Source: Verrucomicrobiales bacterium (GTDB lineage Bacteria; Verrucomicrobiota; Verrucomicrobiia; Verrucomicrobiales; DEV007). From it: DNA of 64,000 bases. The position numbers and the translations under genes were made by a program. Shown one piece after another: positions 18,801-33,800 of this stretch (positions are counted from its first letter, which is position 1; every line of letters begins with the position of its first letter). The stretch lies in contig JARGPJ010000003.1 in the NCBI GenBank assembly GCA_029212615.1, positions 1 through 64,000 of the forward strand, given 5' to 3'. The notes beneath the pieces are model-generated. The model was given only the letters and a program-made list of their open reading frames with translations, did not search any database and was not told the DNA's origin.

Positions 18801-21800
18801 CCGCATCATCGTTGAGAACGATCCCCTTGTCGTTTGAGGCAACAGTCAGTCCGCTCGTGGACACCGATCCAACCGTTGTCAGGTCGAGACCGGTTCCGGT
18901 ATTACCTGAGATTGTAGCATCCGCGAGCTGAACACTATCCAGTGCATCTTTGATCGTGATCCCGCTCCCGGTGTTATCGGAAAGAGATGATGTTGTCGCA
19001 CCTGAACTCCCCAGTGCGACCGCCCCCTTTACCTCGCTCAACTCCACCCCGCCATCCGCGTTGTTGTCGGCGGTAATCCCATTCAGGGTGACGCCACCCG
19101 TCACAGCGCTCAAGCGAATCCCTTTTCCTGTCGTCGAATTGCTCGCAGAAGAACGCTCTATCGTGACCGATCCCGCCGGTGCCGCGTGCCTCACGATCAA
19201 AGCGACATCATCGAGGCGCACCGCGAGATTTTCAGTATCCGATTGCAACACGAACGCCACGATCACGGTCTCTCCCGCAAAAGCGGACAGGTCGGCTGTT
19301 CGCTTCGTATAATCCTGAACGAGGGAGTCACCCGACTGCGTTGAATAGACTTCCTCCAGGAGCGCTCCTGTTGAGGCATGACGAATCTCGACGCGCCACT
19401 CACGCGTCGTATCAACGAAATCGCTTTCGCCATTCGCGATCCGGTCGGTCCACTTCAAGGAGACGCCGGCAGCATTCTTATCAATCGTGACCACCTGCTC
19501 GATCACGTTGATTCCAGTTCCATCGAGAGCCATTTGATAGGAACCACTCTCCGGCACAACAAGGCTGTCGGTTCCACTTGGATCGACACTTCCATCATCA
19601 ACGCGAATATTCCCCGCAGTCGATTCCGTGGCGATCCATCCAGTGAAGTCACCTGATTCGAATCCCCCGTTCGTGATCGTGTTCTCCGTTGTCAGCTCAA
19701 GTTCAGTCGCTGCAAAATCGCTGAGATCGATGCCGTTCGCATTTCCATTGAAATCACTGTCCGTGATATTGATCGAAGCGAGATCCGCCCCGACGAGACC
19801 GGCTCCACCGTTCCCGTTAGCCGAAACATCGCTCAGCGTTGCCAGGGTCGCATCCCCGCTCAGGCTGATACCATGAGAGGTATTGTTAGAGAATGAGCTG
19901 TCACTCAATTCAATCCGTTCGACCTGGCTCACCGCAACCCCTTCGGAGGCGCTGCCCGACTGAGTAACCTGATTCAAAGTCAAAGTATCCCGGTCCGTGA
20001 GGTTTTCGATCACTTGCGGTGTGTTGTCGAAGTCAGTCACCGCAACTGAATCGAAGCGAACATTGAACGCTCCGGTGTCGTCGAGCATGCGGAATCCGAT
20101 CCGCACGGTCTCGCCGGCGAAGGCACTCAGATCCGCCTCCCGGTTCACCCAACCCGGTGAAGCCGGATCACCTGGCTCGGTCGAGTAAAGAACCTGTCTG
20201 GTCGTATTGTCTTCATTGAGAATTTCCACACTCCATTCCGTCGTTCCCGCGGCAAAGGCTGCATCCGTCACCACCGAAACGCTCACCTCATCGAGAGTGG
20301 TTCTGAACTGGTTGCTATCGCTCTCAAGGACAAAACTCACCTGAATGGTTCGTCCCGCGTATGCACTCAGATCGAGGGATCTCGCGGTCGCCCCCTGAGT
20401 GGTCGCATCGCCAACACCGGTGATAACGAATTCTTCAAGGAAGCCCCCTGACTCATCCAGAATCTCAACTCTCCACTCACGGTCATCCTCGACAAAGAAC
20501 GGATTGGCGGCGAGGACAGGAGGGTCCACACTCGTGTCGAAAGGAAGATAGGTGTTCGTGATCGTGTCCGTCCACTCAAGGATTACTCCGGTAGCGTTCG
20601 TCGGGATTGAGATTTCCTGAGTTAAGGTCGACTTTTCACTGGTCGTTCCGGCCGGATTCACCTCAAAGGCAGCCTCGCTACCGGAATTCAAGACCTTACC
20701 GGAAGTGCTCCAACTCGAGAGATCCCCTGTTCCAAAATCCCCGTTGCTGAGAACAGCGTAGCCATTGATCAATTCGATGTGGTCAGCCCACTTCAACGTC
20801 GCCCCGAAGGCATCCTCCGGAATCGTGATGTCGCGATAGACCAGGTGGTCTCCGTTCTCGAGAAGTATCGCGCTGCTTCCACTGTCGGGTGTTTGCGTCG
20901 ATCCCAGAGGAACCTCCTCGCCGTTGACCTCGACATTCGGCACCAGGGTTCCGTCATCAATCCTCACCTCGCCGACATTCTCGTCCCGAATGAGATTCCA
21001 GTTTTCAAATGAGCCACTCTCGAAACCGAAGTTCCGCTCGAGACTCTCTTCTCCACCATTGATCCGAATTTGACCGGTCACCGTCACGGTATCGAGCACC
21101 AGGGTGTCATTGCCGGAGTCCGCGTCGATTGTCAAAGCCCCGACGCTGCCGGTGCCGTTTCCTTTCACGAGGATGGTGTCGGAACCCGCTCCCGCATCAA
21201 CGGTGATTGAATCGGCCCCGGAATCCGGATCGATGGTTAGAACATCATTGTCCTCCTTGAGATCGACCTCTATCGCCTGAATCGTGCTCGCGGCAAAGGA
21301 GAGAGCACGATTGTTGACCGTTTCCCGCACCGTGACGGTGTCCGACGCATCATCGTAGGAAACGTCAATATTGTCCTGGAAACTCGTTCCGGTGATCGCC
21401 AGTGTTCCTGCGGTGTTGCTCACACCAATCACATAGGTGGTTGTCGCAACAGCAGTCGACTCGCCATCATCATCATCCTTCACGGTCATGGTGACGTTGA
21501 AAACCCCGCCGGTTGCATACTGGTGCTTTGCCTGAATCGTTCCCGTCTTCGTGGCCTGGTTGTAGCTCGTCACATTGATCGTTTCGATCATACCGTCGCC
21601 CCAATCAATCGTCGCGACAAAGGTGTCGTTGGCCGAAAGATCGTTGAATGCGGCGTTGAGAGTCACATCCGTCCCTGAAAGAGCCGCCTCGTGAATCATG
21701 GCATCGCCCTCATCGAAAGTGATGATCGTTGGCGCTTCGTTCTCAACGACCACACCAATCACCGTGGGAGTGGAAACACCGGTATCGTCATCAGTCGCCG

Positions 21801-24800
21801 TAATCGTAATCGTAAACCCGTCTCTGCCCAGATCGGCATCACCATCATCCGGATCATCATCGAGGTAGGTTTGGTTGATCGAGAAAATCCCATTGGCAGG
21901 ATCCCAGTCGATTCCGTGATCGGCCTTCGTGAGGACCTGATTAGTAAGCTTGAACTGCTGAGTTTCCGGATTCCCCACCTGGCTGCTTCCCCAGTCGATA
22001 TCGAGAATCATGACAGCACCACCTGCAAAATCGATATCGTCCTCACTGACATCAGTGATCAACCCTGACAAAGTAACCGTTCCCGTTTCAAGAATTGAAT
22101 CGAGATTCAATCCCGCATTTACCACCGGGGCAACATTGCGTATTGTCACGGTCGCGTTCGATGAACTCAACCCGTTACCGACTGTATCGTGATCGTCATC
22201 CTCAATCGTGAGATCAAAGGTCACATCATCCTGCGGTGTGCCACTCGGATTATCATCAGAGTATCGGTGTGTGAAGGCGAAATCAGTAGTCCCCGCAACG
22301 AGCGAGAACTCCTCCACGGTTCCGTCTTTCCAATCGATCGTAAGCGTAAAACTGTCCGCGCCCGCATCTGTCACCGTTCCCGTGAGAACGGTAATGCCCC
22401 CTTCGTCGATCGTTGTCGCACTGAGATTGCTCAGCACCGGAGCCGCATTGGAAACAATAACCGTTTTGCTCGTTGAATAGACACCGTCTTCATCCCGTGC
22501 CTGCACCTGAACCGTGAACGTTCCGTTATCGGCAAACTGGTGAACCGCTGCGGCTGTCGCGGTATTGAAAGTGTCCACGGAGCCATCGCCCCAGTCGACG
22601 ATCCACTCCACGATGGTGTCGGTTCCCGGGTCGGTCGCGCTGAGGTTCAAGGTGTAGTCGGAACCCTCCGCAACACTGTTGGCTCCAAGAGCAGACAGGG
22701 TTGGGTCCACATTATGGACAACAACATCGTTGAAGACTTCGACAAAACCGTCGTCCTTGTCGGAAATTCTGACGCGGACCGTATGGACGCCATCATCGGC
22801 AAAGACATGCGAGTTCGTATTCGAAGTCGTCAACGCGTCAAAACTATTGTCGTTGTCAAAGTCCCACTGGTAGGTGAATCCACCCTGATCAGCCGAGGCG
22901 ATATCGGTCGCTCCGGAAACGGTGAAAGTGGCACTGCCGCCTTCGTTGATGGGACCATTGTTAGAGATACCGGTTACGGTGGGATTCACATTGTCCACCT
23001 TCAGAGTCGCGGCGCTTCCCGAAGTGAAGGAGATCCCGCCGTAGACCGCGACAAACTGAATCGAGTAATCGCCGGGATCGGTAGCACCCGCAGTTGAACT
23101 GTCGGTAATGCCGAGCGCCTCAAGCTGCGCCCATGTGAGCGTAGGGTTTGCGGCATCCCCTCCGGACGGGACGAAGCTCTGCCCGTTGATAATCCAACTG
23201 ACGCTGTCAGGTGATCCTGTCGCGGTCCCGAGAAGAGTGAGCGATTCGCCTTCCTCAATTTCATAGGGTCCTCCTGCGATGATATTGTTTGTATCGACCG
23301 TCACCTCAACCTCAATGGTATCGGAGGGCAGCGAGGCAATCGAAAGCCCCGAATTATCGTCATCGCGAGCGCGAACCGTCACCGTGTAATCACCCGGATT
23401 GGCATAGGCATGAGAAGCTCCCGTTGCCGAGGATCCGAGGTCCTGCAATGCCGTTCCGTCGCCCCAGTCGACATACCAGTTCGTAACCCGGTCAGCGCCG
23501 GGATCAATTGCTGTAAAGTCGATATGATATTCGACTCCCACATCAGCAGAACCTGCCGGGGAACCCGAAACGCGATCGACGGCGTCCACCGTCAGCTCGG
23601 TATTTGTCACCGTCAGGGTGAAATACTTCCGGGTCGTTCCCACCGCATTGGTGGATTCGGCTCCGATCCGATAGGTCCCCTCATCATCAATCCCCGCATC
23701 ACGCAGTTGGTCCCAGGTCACCGTCAGAGGGCTCCCCGTAAATTCCTCGAACTTACCGTCGCCGTTCAAATCCCAGGTCATGCTATCGGCAATCGCTGTA
23801 TTGGCCGGATCGTTTGGATCAGTAACCGTGGCCGTAAACGTAATCGTCCCGCCGCTTCCATCACCCGTCGTTGCGCCCTCATTCGTCGTAAAAGTCGACT
23901 TTGAAAAGAGGATTACCGGTGCCGCGGCAACCCGTGGAATTTCCACATCAGTATTCCAATCGACTGTCCCATAAACCGATCCGGCTCCAATGGCATCGGC
24001 AGAAAAACGCCGGTCATCCGCTGGCGGAGGATTGTCGGCAGGACCAAAATAGTATTCTTTGCTTACCGGAGTTTCATCTTCCGGATCGAGGTTCAGCGTA
24101 TCGGTCCCCTCCCCACCGGCGACGGTGACCGTTGCGGTTTCATCAATCTGCTTTCCTGCAACCGTGATTACATCGTCATCGTCGCCGCCATCGAGATGGA
24201 TCATCATCCCGGGCGCCGAAGAACGAAGATCGATGATATCTTCACCCGCTCCCGCATTGACCGTCAGGGTACCGTTAGTCAATCCCGCTGCGATCTGAAT
24301 GTCATCCGTTCCCCCTTCACCGTTCACAGTCGTCGTCGCACTGAGATCCTTGAGAACGACACGATCCGCCTGATCCATCGTGGAATCGTTGTCACCCAGA
24401 TTGAGAGTCAAACTCTCGACGGTTGAGTCGGGAGCATTTTCAACAGTGACAGTGTCAACACCTCCGCCCGTATTTACCGTGAGCGCCTTGATATTCTCGA
24501 AATGAGTCACCGTCTCCGCCGGAGCGGGAAGATTGCTACCGAAGGCAAGATTATCAAACTCAGCCAATCCGCCATTCTGCGCAGATGCGGCAGAGCCGAT
24601 GCTTCCTATATAGAATTTCTCTGCATCAACACTGGCGTCGCCGGTATTGAGAGTCGCAATCACTCGCGGTCCTGCGAGACCTTCAGCGCCCGACACGTCA
24701 TTCCGGAGAACCTGAACGAAGCTTAACTCTCCATTGCTCATATCCCGGAAGAAGACAGCGGCCGCATCACCAGACTCACCGGTGACAATAACGTATTGCT

Positions 24801-27800
24801 GATCCGGCGTGATGAGAACATCACTGGCACCCGCGATTCCACGGATATCTCCGGAATCATTCACGTAACTCTCTTTGAAGGTCAAGAAGCCGTTCAACTC
24901 GTTGAAGTGGGTCACTGAATTTCCGTCTGCGCCCGTCACATAAATATCATGACTCCCATCCGATAGAGTGTCACTGACCGATACTGCGCTCGCTCCGTTG
25001 AGCCCGTTCGCAGTACCCGCCTTCGAATCAATCTCCGTCATCGAGCTGACATCCAGCGTGGTCAGAGTGTCATTCGTCGCGCTCAGGAGGAAGACGGTGC
25101 TTCCATCGCTGCTTACGGCCACTTCACTGAAATCCGCCCCGGCAGAAGTGAACGTCGTGGGATTCGAGAGGGCTCCACTGCTCACATTGCGATCGAAGCG
25201 AACCAATGAATCCCCAGCGACCGCGAACACTTGCGTCTGCGTCGAATTTGCGGCCAGATCAGTCACTCCCGATAGTGTCGTTGTGCGACTGTTATTCTGG
25301 GTGAGGTCCCCCGTGCTTTCATTCCGATCGAATACCGAAATTTTTCCTGAGTCCGTGGCCGATACATAAACCTGCGTGTTCGCCCCGCTTCCGAGAACGA
25401 TAACATCACTGGGACGGTCAAGATCACTCACTCCATCGAACCCATTGGAAAGCTGTTGCCGTTGATTCAGGGTCTCCCCGCTAATCACGAGGAGAGAGTC
25501 ATCTTCCGCGCTCACAGCATAGAGATGAGTCTGCGATCCGTCATTCGATTGAACAACTTCCACATCATCAAAACCGGAGATCGTGGGATTCTCTGCCGGT
25601 TTAGGTCGGGAGGCCGTGATATAGCGCACCCCGCCATTCTCGAGCGGGTTTCCATATTGATCTGCGGATTCAATATTGACGACCGAATCGTCGAACCCGC
25701 CAAAACCATCAATCGAGAGATCAAAGTAAGTCTGACCGGAAGACTCAGGAATCAAGGTCGCCCAGACACTCAGTTCCGCATTCGAGGTCAAGCTGGCCAC
25801 GAACGAGTCAGCAGAGCCATTCAAAGCAGACATTTGCTCGTCCTGATTGTTTCCCCCGAGACCTGAAGTCCGATCCAACCCGCCAATCGCGAGATTCGCT
25901 TTCGCGGTCACGTAATCCCCGAGACTGATCCCGAGCTCAGGATTCTGAAGATTCAAAGTAGTCAGATTCACGACGAGAACCAAATCGTGCTCCGTGTAAT
26001 TCAGGCTGTCTCCCGTGGTATTCAAATTCCCGAATTTCGCGGGAATTTCGTTCAACCTGACGAGGGCCACCATGGCACCCTCCGCCTGGACCGAATCCAG
26101 ATCGATGTATGCCGAGAGATCATCGGCAGTCAAGCCACCAACCTGACCGTAGATTTCCGCGCCACCCTCCAAACCGGCGAGATACGGTGTGCTAATGTCA
26201 ATGTTCTTTTCTACTCCGTCTATGTTCGTAGTTTCTCCACGATCGACAAACTCGTTGTCACGACGATACCCTTCAAAATACTGCGGACCGGTGTCTCCCG
26301 TCAGGTTCCCCGTGACCGGCTCATTTCCAATCCCCTGGATCTGATTCAATTCATTAAGATTGAGATCGTTGTTTCCCCCGAGGACAATTCTCCCGTTGTC
26401 AGCTCTCTGATTTCCGTCGCCATTCAATCCCCCCTGTGTGTTCGCACTGACCCCGTCAACATCGAGAACCGAAGCATAGAACTTGATCGTTCCGCCGGCT
26501 CCGCCACCACCGGCAGAACTACTTCCACCGGAGGCCCCGTCACCACCTTCGCCGCCGGCGCCACCGGAACCACCCGAAACGGTTCCACCGAAAATTCCGG
26601 GAGTCGATCCGCTGTGACCGTCTCCGCTACTATTCACGTCAACATACCAGGCTGTATTGAAAGAGGTTCCGCCATTGCCACCGCTTCCCCCGTCGTTTCC
26701 GGCTCCGCCGGCACCACCATTGGCGAGAAAATTCGAAGTGTTCGAGCCCGAGCCATCGGAAATTTTCCCCTGTGCGAGAATCTCGAACGCGCCACCGCCG
26801 CCACCGCCAGAGCCACCACTGGCGCCGCCGCCGCCGGCACCGCCCCGGAGACCATCTGCCCCGGAACCTCCAGAGCTTTCCGCTCCTGACTCTCCGCCTG
26901 ATCCGCCGCCACCGCCGCCGCCGCCGGCACCACCGCCACCGCCGCCGGAACCTCCATACCCACCGGTTCCGCCACTGATGGCGAGACCGGTATCGACATG
27001 ACGCCCGCCTGATCCTGCAGTCGAAACCGACCCGCCACCGCTGGACGCATTCCCTCCTGTTTCGCCCACCTCGCCGCCGCCACCGCCGCCCGGCTGATCA
27101 AAGAATCCACCTTCATCGCCGGAACCACCGCCGGAACCACCTTCTCCTCCTCCGCCGGATGCCCCCGCAGCTCCGCCACCAGCTGATGAGCCACTGATTG
27201 AGCTACCAAGTCCTGATCCCGGACTTCCTCCCTGAGTGCCGCCTGCCGCGGTTCCACCGCCGGAACCATCCTGTCCGGTATTCCCACTGGGAGATTGCGT
27301 TCCCCCTTCCTGTCCTCCACCGGCACCATAACCACCGGCACCACCACTACCGCCATCGCCACCGCCCGGGCCTGCATCCGCCCCGGTTCGAGTGGAGCCG
27401 CCGGAACCACCATAGGAGGATGAGTTCCCTCCATTAGAGCCTTCCTGACCTCCGGTCCCGTTTGCGCCGAAGGCATTCATCGTCACGTTATTCCCAATCG
27501 TGACATCATCGGCATAGATGGAAACCCCATACGAGTCAGACCCGGAGAAGGAGAAGGTGGTATCGTCGGCAATCGTCAAATCACCGTCGAAAGCAAAGGT
27601 GACAATGCCACCACTTTGAGAAACCCGCGCAGCCCCCCCGCTCAGTCCGCTAATCGTGGAATACTGCGGGTTGGAATGATTGATGTTGATATTTACGTTC
27701 CCACTGAGGGTAAAATTTGTCTGCGTGGATGGCGTTGACGTATCAGCAGCACCTAGGCTGTAGAGACTGTCCGCAACGAGGTTGTCGATCACGAGATCGG

Positions 27801-30800
27801 TAGAACTGAGTGTGATTTCCAACTCGGAAATGAGCGCGTATTCGTCCCCGAAATCCGTCAGCGATTCGATGACCGATCCTCCGTTAATCACGAAGGTCTT
27901 CGTGGCGAGCGTCTGTCCATTCGCAAGAGTGGCCTTGACTGTGACCGTGCCGTTTGCCGATTCAGCCCCGAGATGAGCGACATCAAGCGAGTGAAACGCA
28001 ATCGCCTCTCCCGCAGTTTTTGAAGTGATTTTTATGGTCGTTCCCGCAGACGTCGGCTTCAACGCCGCACTGACAGTGTCATCGCGCTGAAATGCGCCGG
28101 ACGTTGCCGTGATCTTAATCTCATCCTCAGAATATGAAGTTTTTGTTCCGCTGAGCGCATCAAAATTTACCACGTCGGTGAAGTTTCGATACTCCCTTGA
28201 TTCACTGTCAGGATCGACCACTTCGAGTCCGGTCTCGAGAGTCACGGTATTCCCGTCCACTTCGCCTATTATATTGTTGTTTCCTGAGGTTCCCACATTC
28301 AGTGTCGCATTGTCATTCTTCCCTGCAGTGAGCTCGAGGGAGTGCGCCCCGCCCGTTTTAACGATCACCCCGTCAACAGTCGACAGCTCCCCGTCCTGAT
28401 GGGTCCAGTTCACCTCAGCCGGGTTATCAAAATTGTCCACTTTCAAGAGGTCAACATCGAGAGCCAGTTGTGTGAATGAGCCGACCTCCGGCAATCCATC
28501 GATTTCAATATTGACCTCATCGACACCGGCTCCCCCGACGATACTGGTCGCCAGGGTTCCAATGGAGGTGAGCGTTATGACGTCGTCACCGGCTCCGCCT
28601 TCGAATCGAACAGCTGTGTTTGTCAGGGTATTATCGACATCAAAGGTATCGTTAGCTGAACCGAGAATCACCGCAGCAGTATCCAGAGAGGTAAAGCTGA
28701 CACCACCCGCGGTCCAAAAGGCAGTTCCGCCGATTGCCCCCGTAGTCCCGCTCCCCGTGAGAGTTGCGCTCTGCGATAGAATTTCGCCCCCCCTCTGAAC
28801 CACCAGGGTATCATCACCGTCGCTGCTTCCATCAATAGTCAGGCCGGCGGAAACATCGACCACGTTTATGGTGTCGTTCCCGGTTCCGAGGACGATATCG
28901 ACATCATGTGAGATCTGGTTGACCGTCACGACGTTGTTACCCGCGAGGAAAGAAACATCAATCTCTGTTGCGGTGTCATTGATCGTCAGTGAATCACTGC
29001 TTTCCCCCGCGAAGGTCAGATCGAGATCGAGAAAGTCGCTCCACTTCACCAGCGCGTTGGCTGCGATGCCGGTTCCACTGAGTTGGGAAACTCCGCCGAC
29101 CAAATCAACTGTAAAATTACTCAGCCCCTTACTCGTGAGCTTGAGCGTTTCATTATCATCTCCCCCATCGAGAATCAGTTCGCTCGCGACACTACTCAGA
29201 TCGGCCACCTCAATAGTATCGGTCGCACCATTGGATCGCAGAGTCGTTTTCGTGCCGTCACTGGTTCCATTGATCGTCACCGTGTCGACACCGGATCCTA
29301 ACTCAACTATAAGCTCGTCGATATTGGCGTAGCCCATCGTCGCAGTGGATCCGAATCCTGTGACCGACCCCACATTGAGAAAGCCTTCATTTGCGACCGT
29401 GTCGCCGGCATCAGATACTGTGAGCAGGTTATCTCCGATTCCCCCGTCGAGCACGAGGGTTCCGGCGATCGCATCCAGAGTGGCCCCACTGCCCGAAACG
29501 GTAAAGACATCATCCCCCGTTCCCGCATTGACCTCATACCTCATCCCGCTGCGGCTGCCCTCGACCGCGATCAAATCGGACTCTGAGCCCAGGTTCAATA
29601 CCACCGTTTCAAGCAGATCGGCCGGATCAGAATCATCCTCAAAGAAAACGACGCCTCCGGAAAGACCGAACCCACTCAGACCGCTCGCAGTGAGCGTGCC
29701 CGCGTTGATGCTCGTATCGGAAGTATCATCAATATGCATTTCATCGTTCCCGAGCCCGCCGTTCACCGTGATGCGACCCCGGATCGCATTGGCATTGCCT
29801 CCGGTGTTGCCTCCCGTTGTAGCGTTGGCACGCGAGCCCAAAAGAACGCGGTCGCTTCCCGCAAGCCCCCGAATAATCATCGCAGTCGAACTTGCCTGGA
29901 TCGCAAAGACATCATTGTCAGCATTGCCCTGCAAAACGACATTTCCGCTCTCTGAGGATACCGATCCATTGATCTGCGCGGTTGCCCCGTCCACTTCGAG
30001 GTCCCCGAAATCCAGATTGATCGTCACGTCGTTTCCAGCGCCCCCTGCCTCTATCGTAGAGAGGCTGTCGACAAAGATATTATCACCGATGTTGAGAGTG
30101 ACGGCCCCGTCGGAAGCCCTGATTGTCGCACCGTAGAGAGTAAGGTTCTCCTGATCCGCCGTTGTGCTTTCGAGAACGGCTAACTCGATGTCCCCGGAAA
30201 CGGAGGTAACCGATCCAATCGCGAGACCTCTCTCATCAATGTCACTGACCACAAGGTTATCAGACGCACTCGCGTTGAGGGTCACAGCTGAAATTTCGAT
30301 GGCCTCATTCGTCGTGCCGTCACTCCCGATGCCCCCGCCCTGAGAAGAAAGCGTGACCGTTGAGCCGGAAACATCTTCAGAACCGTCTCCATCCCCGTCG
30401 AGAATATCCCCTGCCGCAATGATACTAACATTCCCTCCTATGGAAGTCACATTTCCCAGCGTGAGCGCACCGGTGATCTCCTTGATGAAAATATCACCGG
30501 TCGCGGTCGCAGTGAGAGCCGCCACCGTATCGATCAATAAGGGATGGGTCCCGTTCCCTATCGTTCCGGAAGTGGCCGAGAGGACGAGATTTCCGGGTTT
30601 GCCGTCGATACCCGAACGAATCTTCGCATCCGGTGTTCCATCAACGAGTATGCTGCCTCGCGCCGTCGATATGAATGTCGTGCCAATCGTCGGGTTATCA
30701 ATGAACTCGGTGAAAGTGATATTGTTCTCCGCGCTTGTGTTCGTCGACTTGATCGTGAGATCCGTCGAACCGGTCGTGGTTTTCACATTGTCATCGAGAA

Positions 30801-33800
30801 TACTGAATCCGGATTGAGTCGGAGCACTCACCGTGAGATTCGATTTCAACTGAGAAACCGGAGTGGAGTTATCATTCACTGTATCAATCTGCTTGAAGAT
30901 CAAATCGAGCGCGGAGTTGTTTTCAACGACAACACTTTCGAACGCCTTCTCGAACTCAAATATCGGAGTGCCGGTGAGCACGCCATCTGCACTGACACTG
31001 CTCGCCGTAATCACAAAATCAGCGGTTCCTCCGAAACGGTCATCACTGAGAATGTCCTCAATCACGACATTTCCCAACCCGTCAATTGCTGCGGTCACTC
31101 CGGTCGAAGTGGTGATATTCCCAAGCGAGTCAATTTCCACTTTCGGACTTGCCCCGGGGAACCGCACCTTGGCATTGAATTGCATGCGACGTTTCAGTTC
31201 AAAACCGGATACATCATCTGTATCACTTCCCCCGACCAGCTCCGTGGTATTGCCGCTTCGATGCCCGTCGGCAACGTTCGACGGATTTGTGTCCGCATCG
31301 ACAGTCACATCGAGATCGCGTGTTTTGATGATTGTCGAAGCATCAGCATCCAGCTGCGTGAATGTTTTCTGCTCGCTCTTTGCATCCGCGTTACTCGTTC
31401 CCGTGGCCGCATTGAACTCCGTGTCCGCCTCTGCCTTTGTATCAATCGATTCGTGACCTGCTGAAAGGATCACCTGATCAGCACCGGTAATATCAGCGCC
31501 ATTGATGTCGAGGTTAACATCCGAGTCTGTCTTGATCGTGGCATCCGAATCGGAGAAAGAGACGGCAGCGCCGGCCTCGGAATCAGCATCGGCTTCCAGA
31601 TCGATATTCGTGCTTCTTGCCCGAATCTTCGTGACGGTGCCTCCGCGCAGGGTTGAGGCCCCGACTGTCGTGGTCACAACCGAATTGAAGGTCAGGTTAG
31701 CTTCCGTATCAGCTCCGGTTCCACCACCATATCCGTCAGCGACCGCCTGAATTTCGCCGCGGTTCCCGTTGTTCGCGTCAGACTGTGCATCAATGTCAAT
31801 CTGCTGCTCTGCATCAATCGTTCCGGAACTGCCGATAATGATTTTGGTTTCGTCATCAATGATCGAATTCGATTTTGCAACCGAGGCTGCGATGAGACCG
31901 GCACTCCCCCCCTGTGATCGGAGGTCCACGGAATGATCGGAGTTAGCCACGATGTGCAAATTGGTGGCGGCATCGAAATCAACACTGTCTCCGATTGTGA
32001 CAATCGTTTGCTGATCATCCGAAATGTTTGCGTCAGTGAGAATAACACCCGCGGTGAGTAATCCGCCCGATTTACCGGTCCCTTCAACATCGAGCCGGTT
32101 CTTGTTCAATGCCCGTATCGTGACAGATGATCCGGTCGCTTCCAGCTTCACTCCGTCAGAAACGGCCACGTCTACCGCTGCCGCATGAGTGCCTTTGAAA
32201 TCGACCCCGGTTCCCGAAAGAATTCCCCCGGCAGAACCAAATCCATCAATGACAAGGCTGTTGCCGAGAGCACTGCCGCCGGTGTTAAAGTTGTGAAGAG
32301 CCTGCACCATGATGGTGTCGGCCACGATGGAACTGTTTCCGCCAATCAGTGTGTCGACGGTAGGCTTGATCGTAATTCCCGCGAGCGAGACCCCGACCGC
32401 GAGAGTGTTACTGACCGCGATCCCCCTGACATCCACATCAGCATCCGCGATTGAAACAGCATTCATCGTAAAGGCACCGGTGAGCTTAATCTTCGCACCT
32501 TCGCTCCCGACCGCATCATCGGTACGACTGTATCCGATCGCCGCCATAACTTCCGGAGTCACCTCCGATTGAGCGATCGCTCCGGAAAGCCCGAGCCCCA
32601 GTCCCCCCGCCGCCGCGGTGACATCGATCGTCGTCGTGACATCGGAATCCGCTGTGACCTCGAGCGATCCCACCGAAGTCGCGGTTTCCTGACCGATTTC
32701 AACCCCATCGCCAACGAAACTCTTTGTCGAACCGCTCGTATTCATCTCGACGTAGGCCAGTCCTGCAGCAGCACCGAGAGAACCGGCGACACTGACCGCT
32801 TCTCCGAACATTGTCGTATCCCGCTCCGCCTTAACCGTCACATTGGAGGCCTCGGCGATGCGCGCACTGGAATCGATAAACGCCTGAACGTTGCTCTTAT
32901 TCGTTCCGATGACCACTTGCGCTCCCAGAGCCAGCAACCCTCCGATCGAACCTCCGTAGGAACGGGACTCAATGATCTCTTCAAGTTTGGCCGTCACGTT
33001 GACGTCGCCTCCCGCTAGAATCGTAGCACTCCGCCCGACGTAGGCGGTGACGTTGGATTCGATCACACTGATACCCACAGACGCCCCGACAGAACCTCCC
33101 ACACCGAAAGCAATCTGACCGGTCCCCTGGTCGTAATCCACTCTTTCACTGGCCGTAACCTCAATATTCTCACCCGCTACAGCGACTACAGAATCGCTAA
33201 TGAAAGCAGTCGTTCCCGGAGCGATCTGTTCAGAGTAAAATCCGCTGTTCACAAGATCGTCGTTGCGATTGCTTTGATAGCTCGTATTGGCGTCGGTCGT
33301 TGCCGCGCCGACATGCCCACCATGGGTCGGGTCATCGGAAGCATAGCCGCCGAGATAGGAATCACTGTCCACATCCGACTGCTCATCGGAATAGCTGTCA
33401 ACAGACGAGCCATCACTATCGGACTGCAAGACGTTATCCGTCGCCCCGTCCGTGCTGTAGGTTTGCGCGAGATCACCTGCCATGCTCCAATAAGAGAGCG
33501 ATCCGGCAATTCCAACCGTTCCACCGGCGGCACTTGCGGCGACAGAAACAATGCGCCGGTTGGCGAGTGCATTCACTTCAATATTCTGATTGGCGGAAAC
33601 ACGCTGCGCGGCGATATAGGCAGTCGTGTCGTTGCGGAAAATTCCAACATCCACGCCACCGGCGACAGCCCCCTTCAAGGCACCTGCAACCGAAGCGTCA
33701 ACAATTGAAATCCTCGCATAGTTTGCCGCGTTTACATAGACATCCTGATTGGCATGACGACCGGAGCTGTCCTGATTGATCTCCGTTGAATCTTCAACAC

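Noticed and set aside
26634-27476. A 280-codon minus-strand frame in the Gly-rich block
   Set aside because: It is the same DNA read in another frame; its Val/Pro/Ala-rich content is a by-product of the low-complexity GGN codons.
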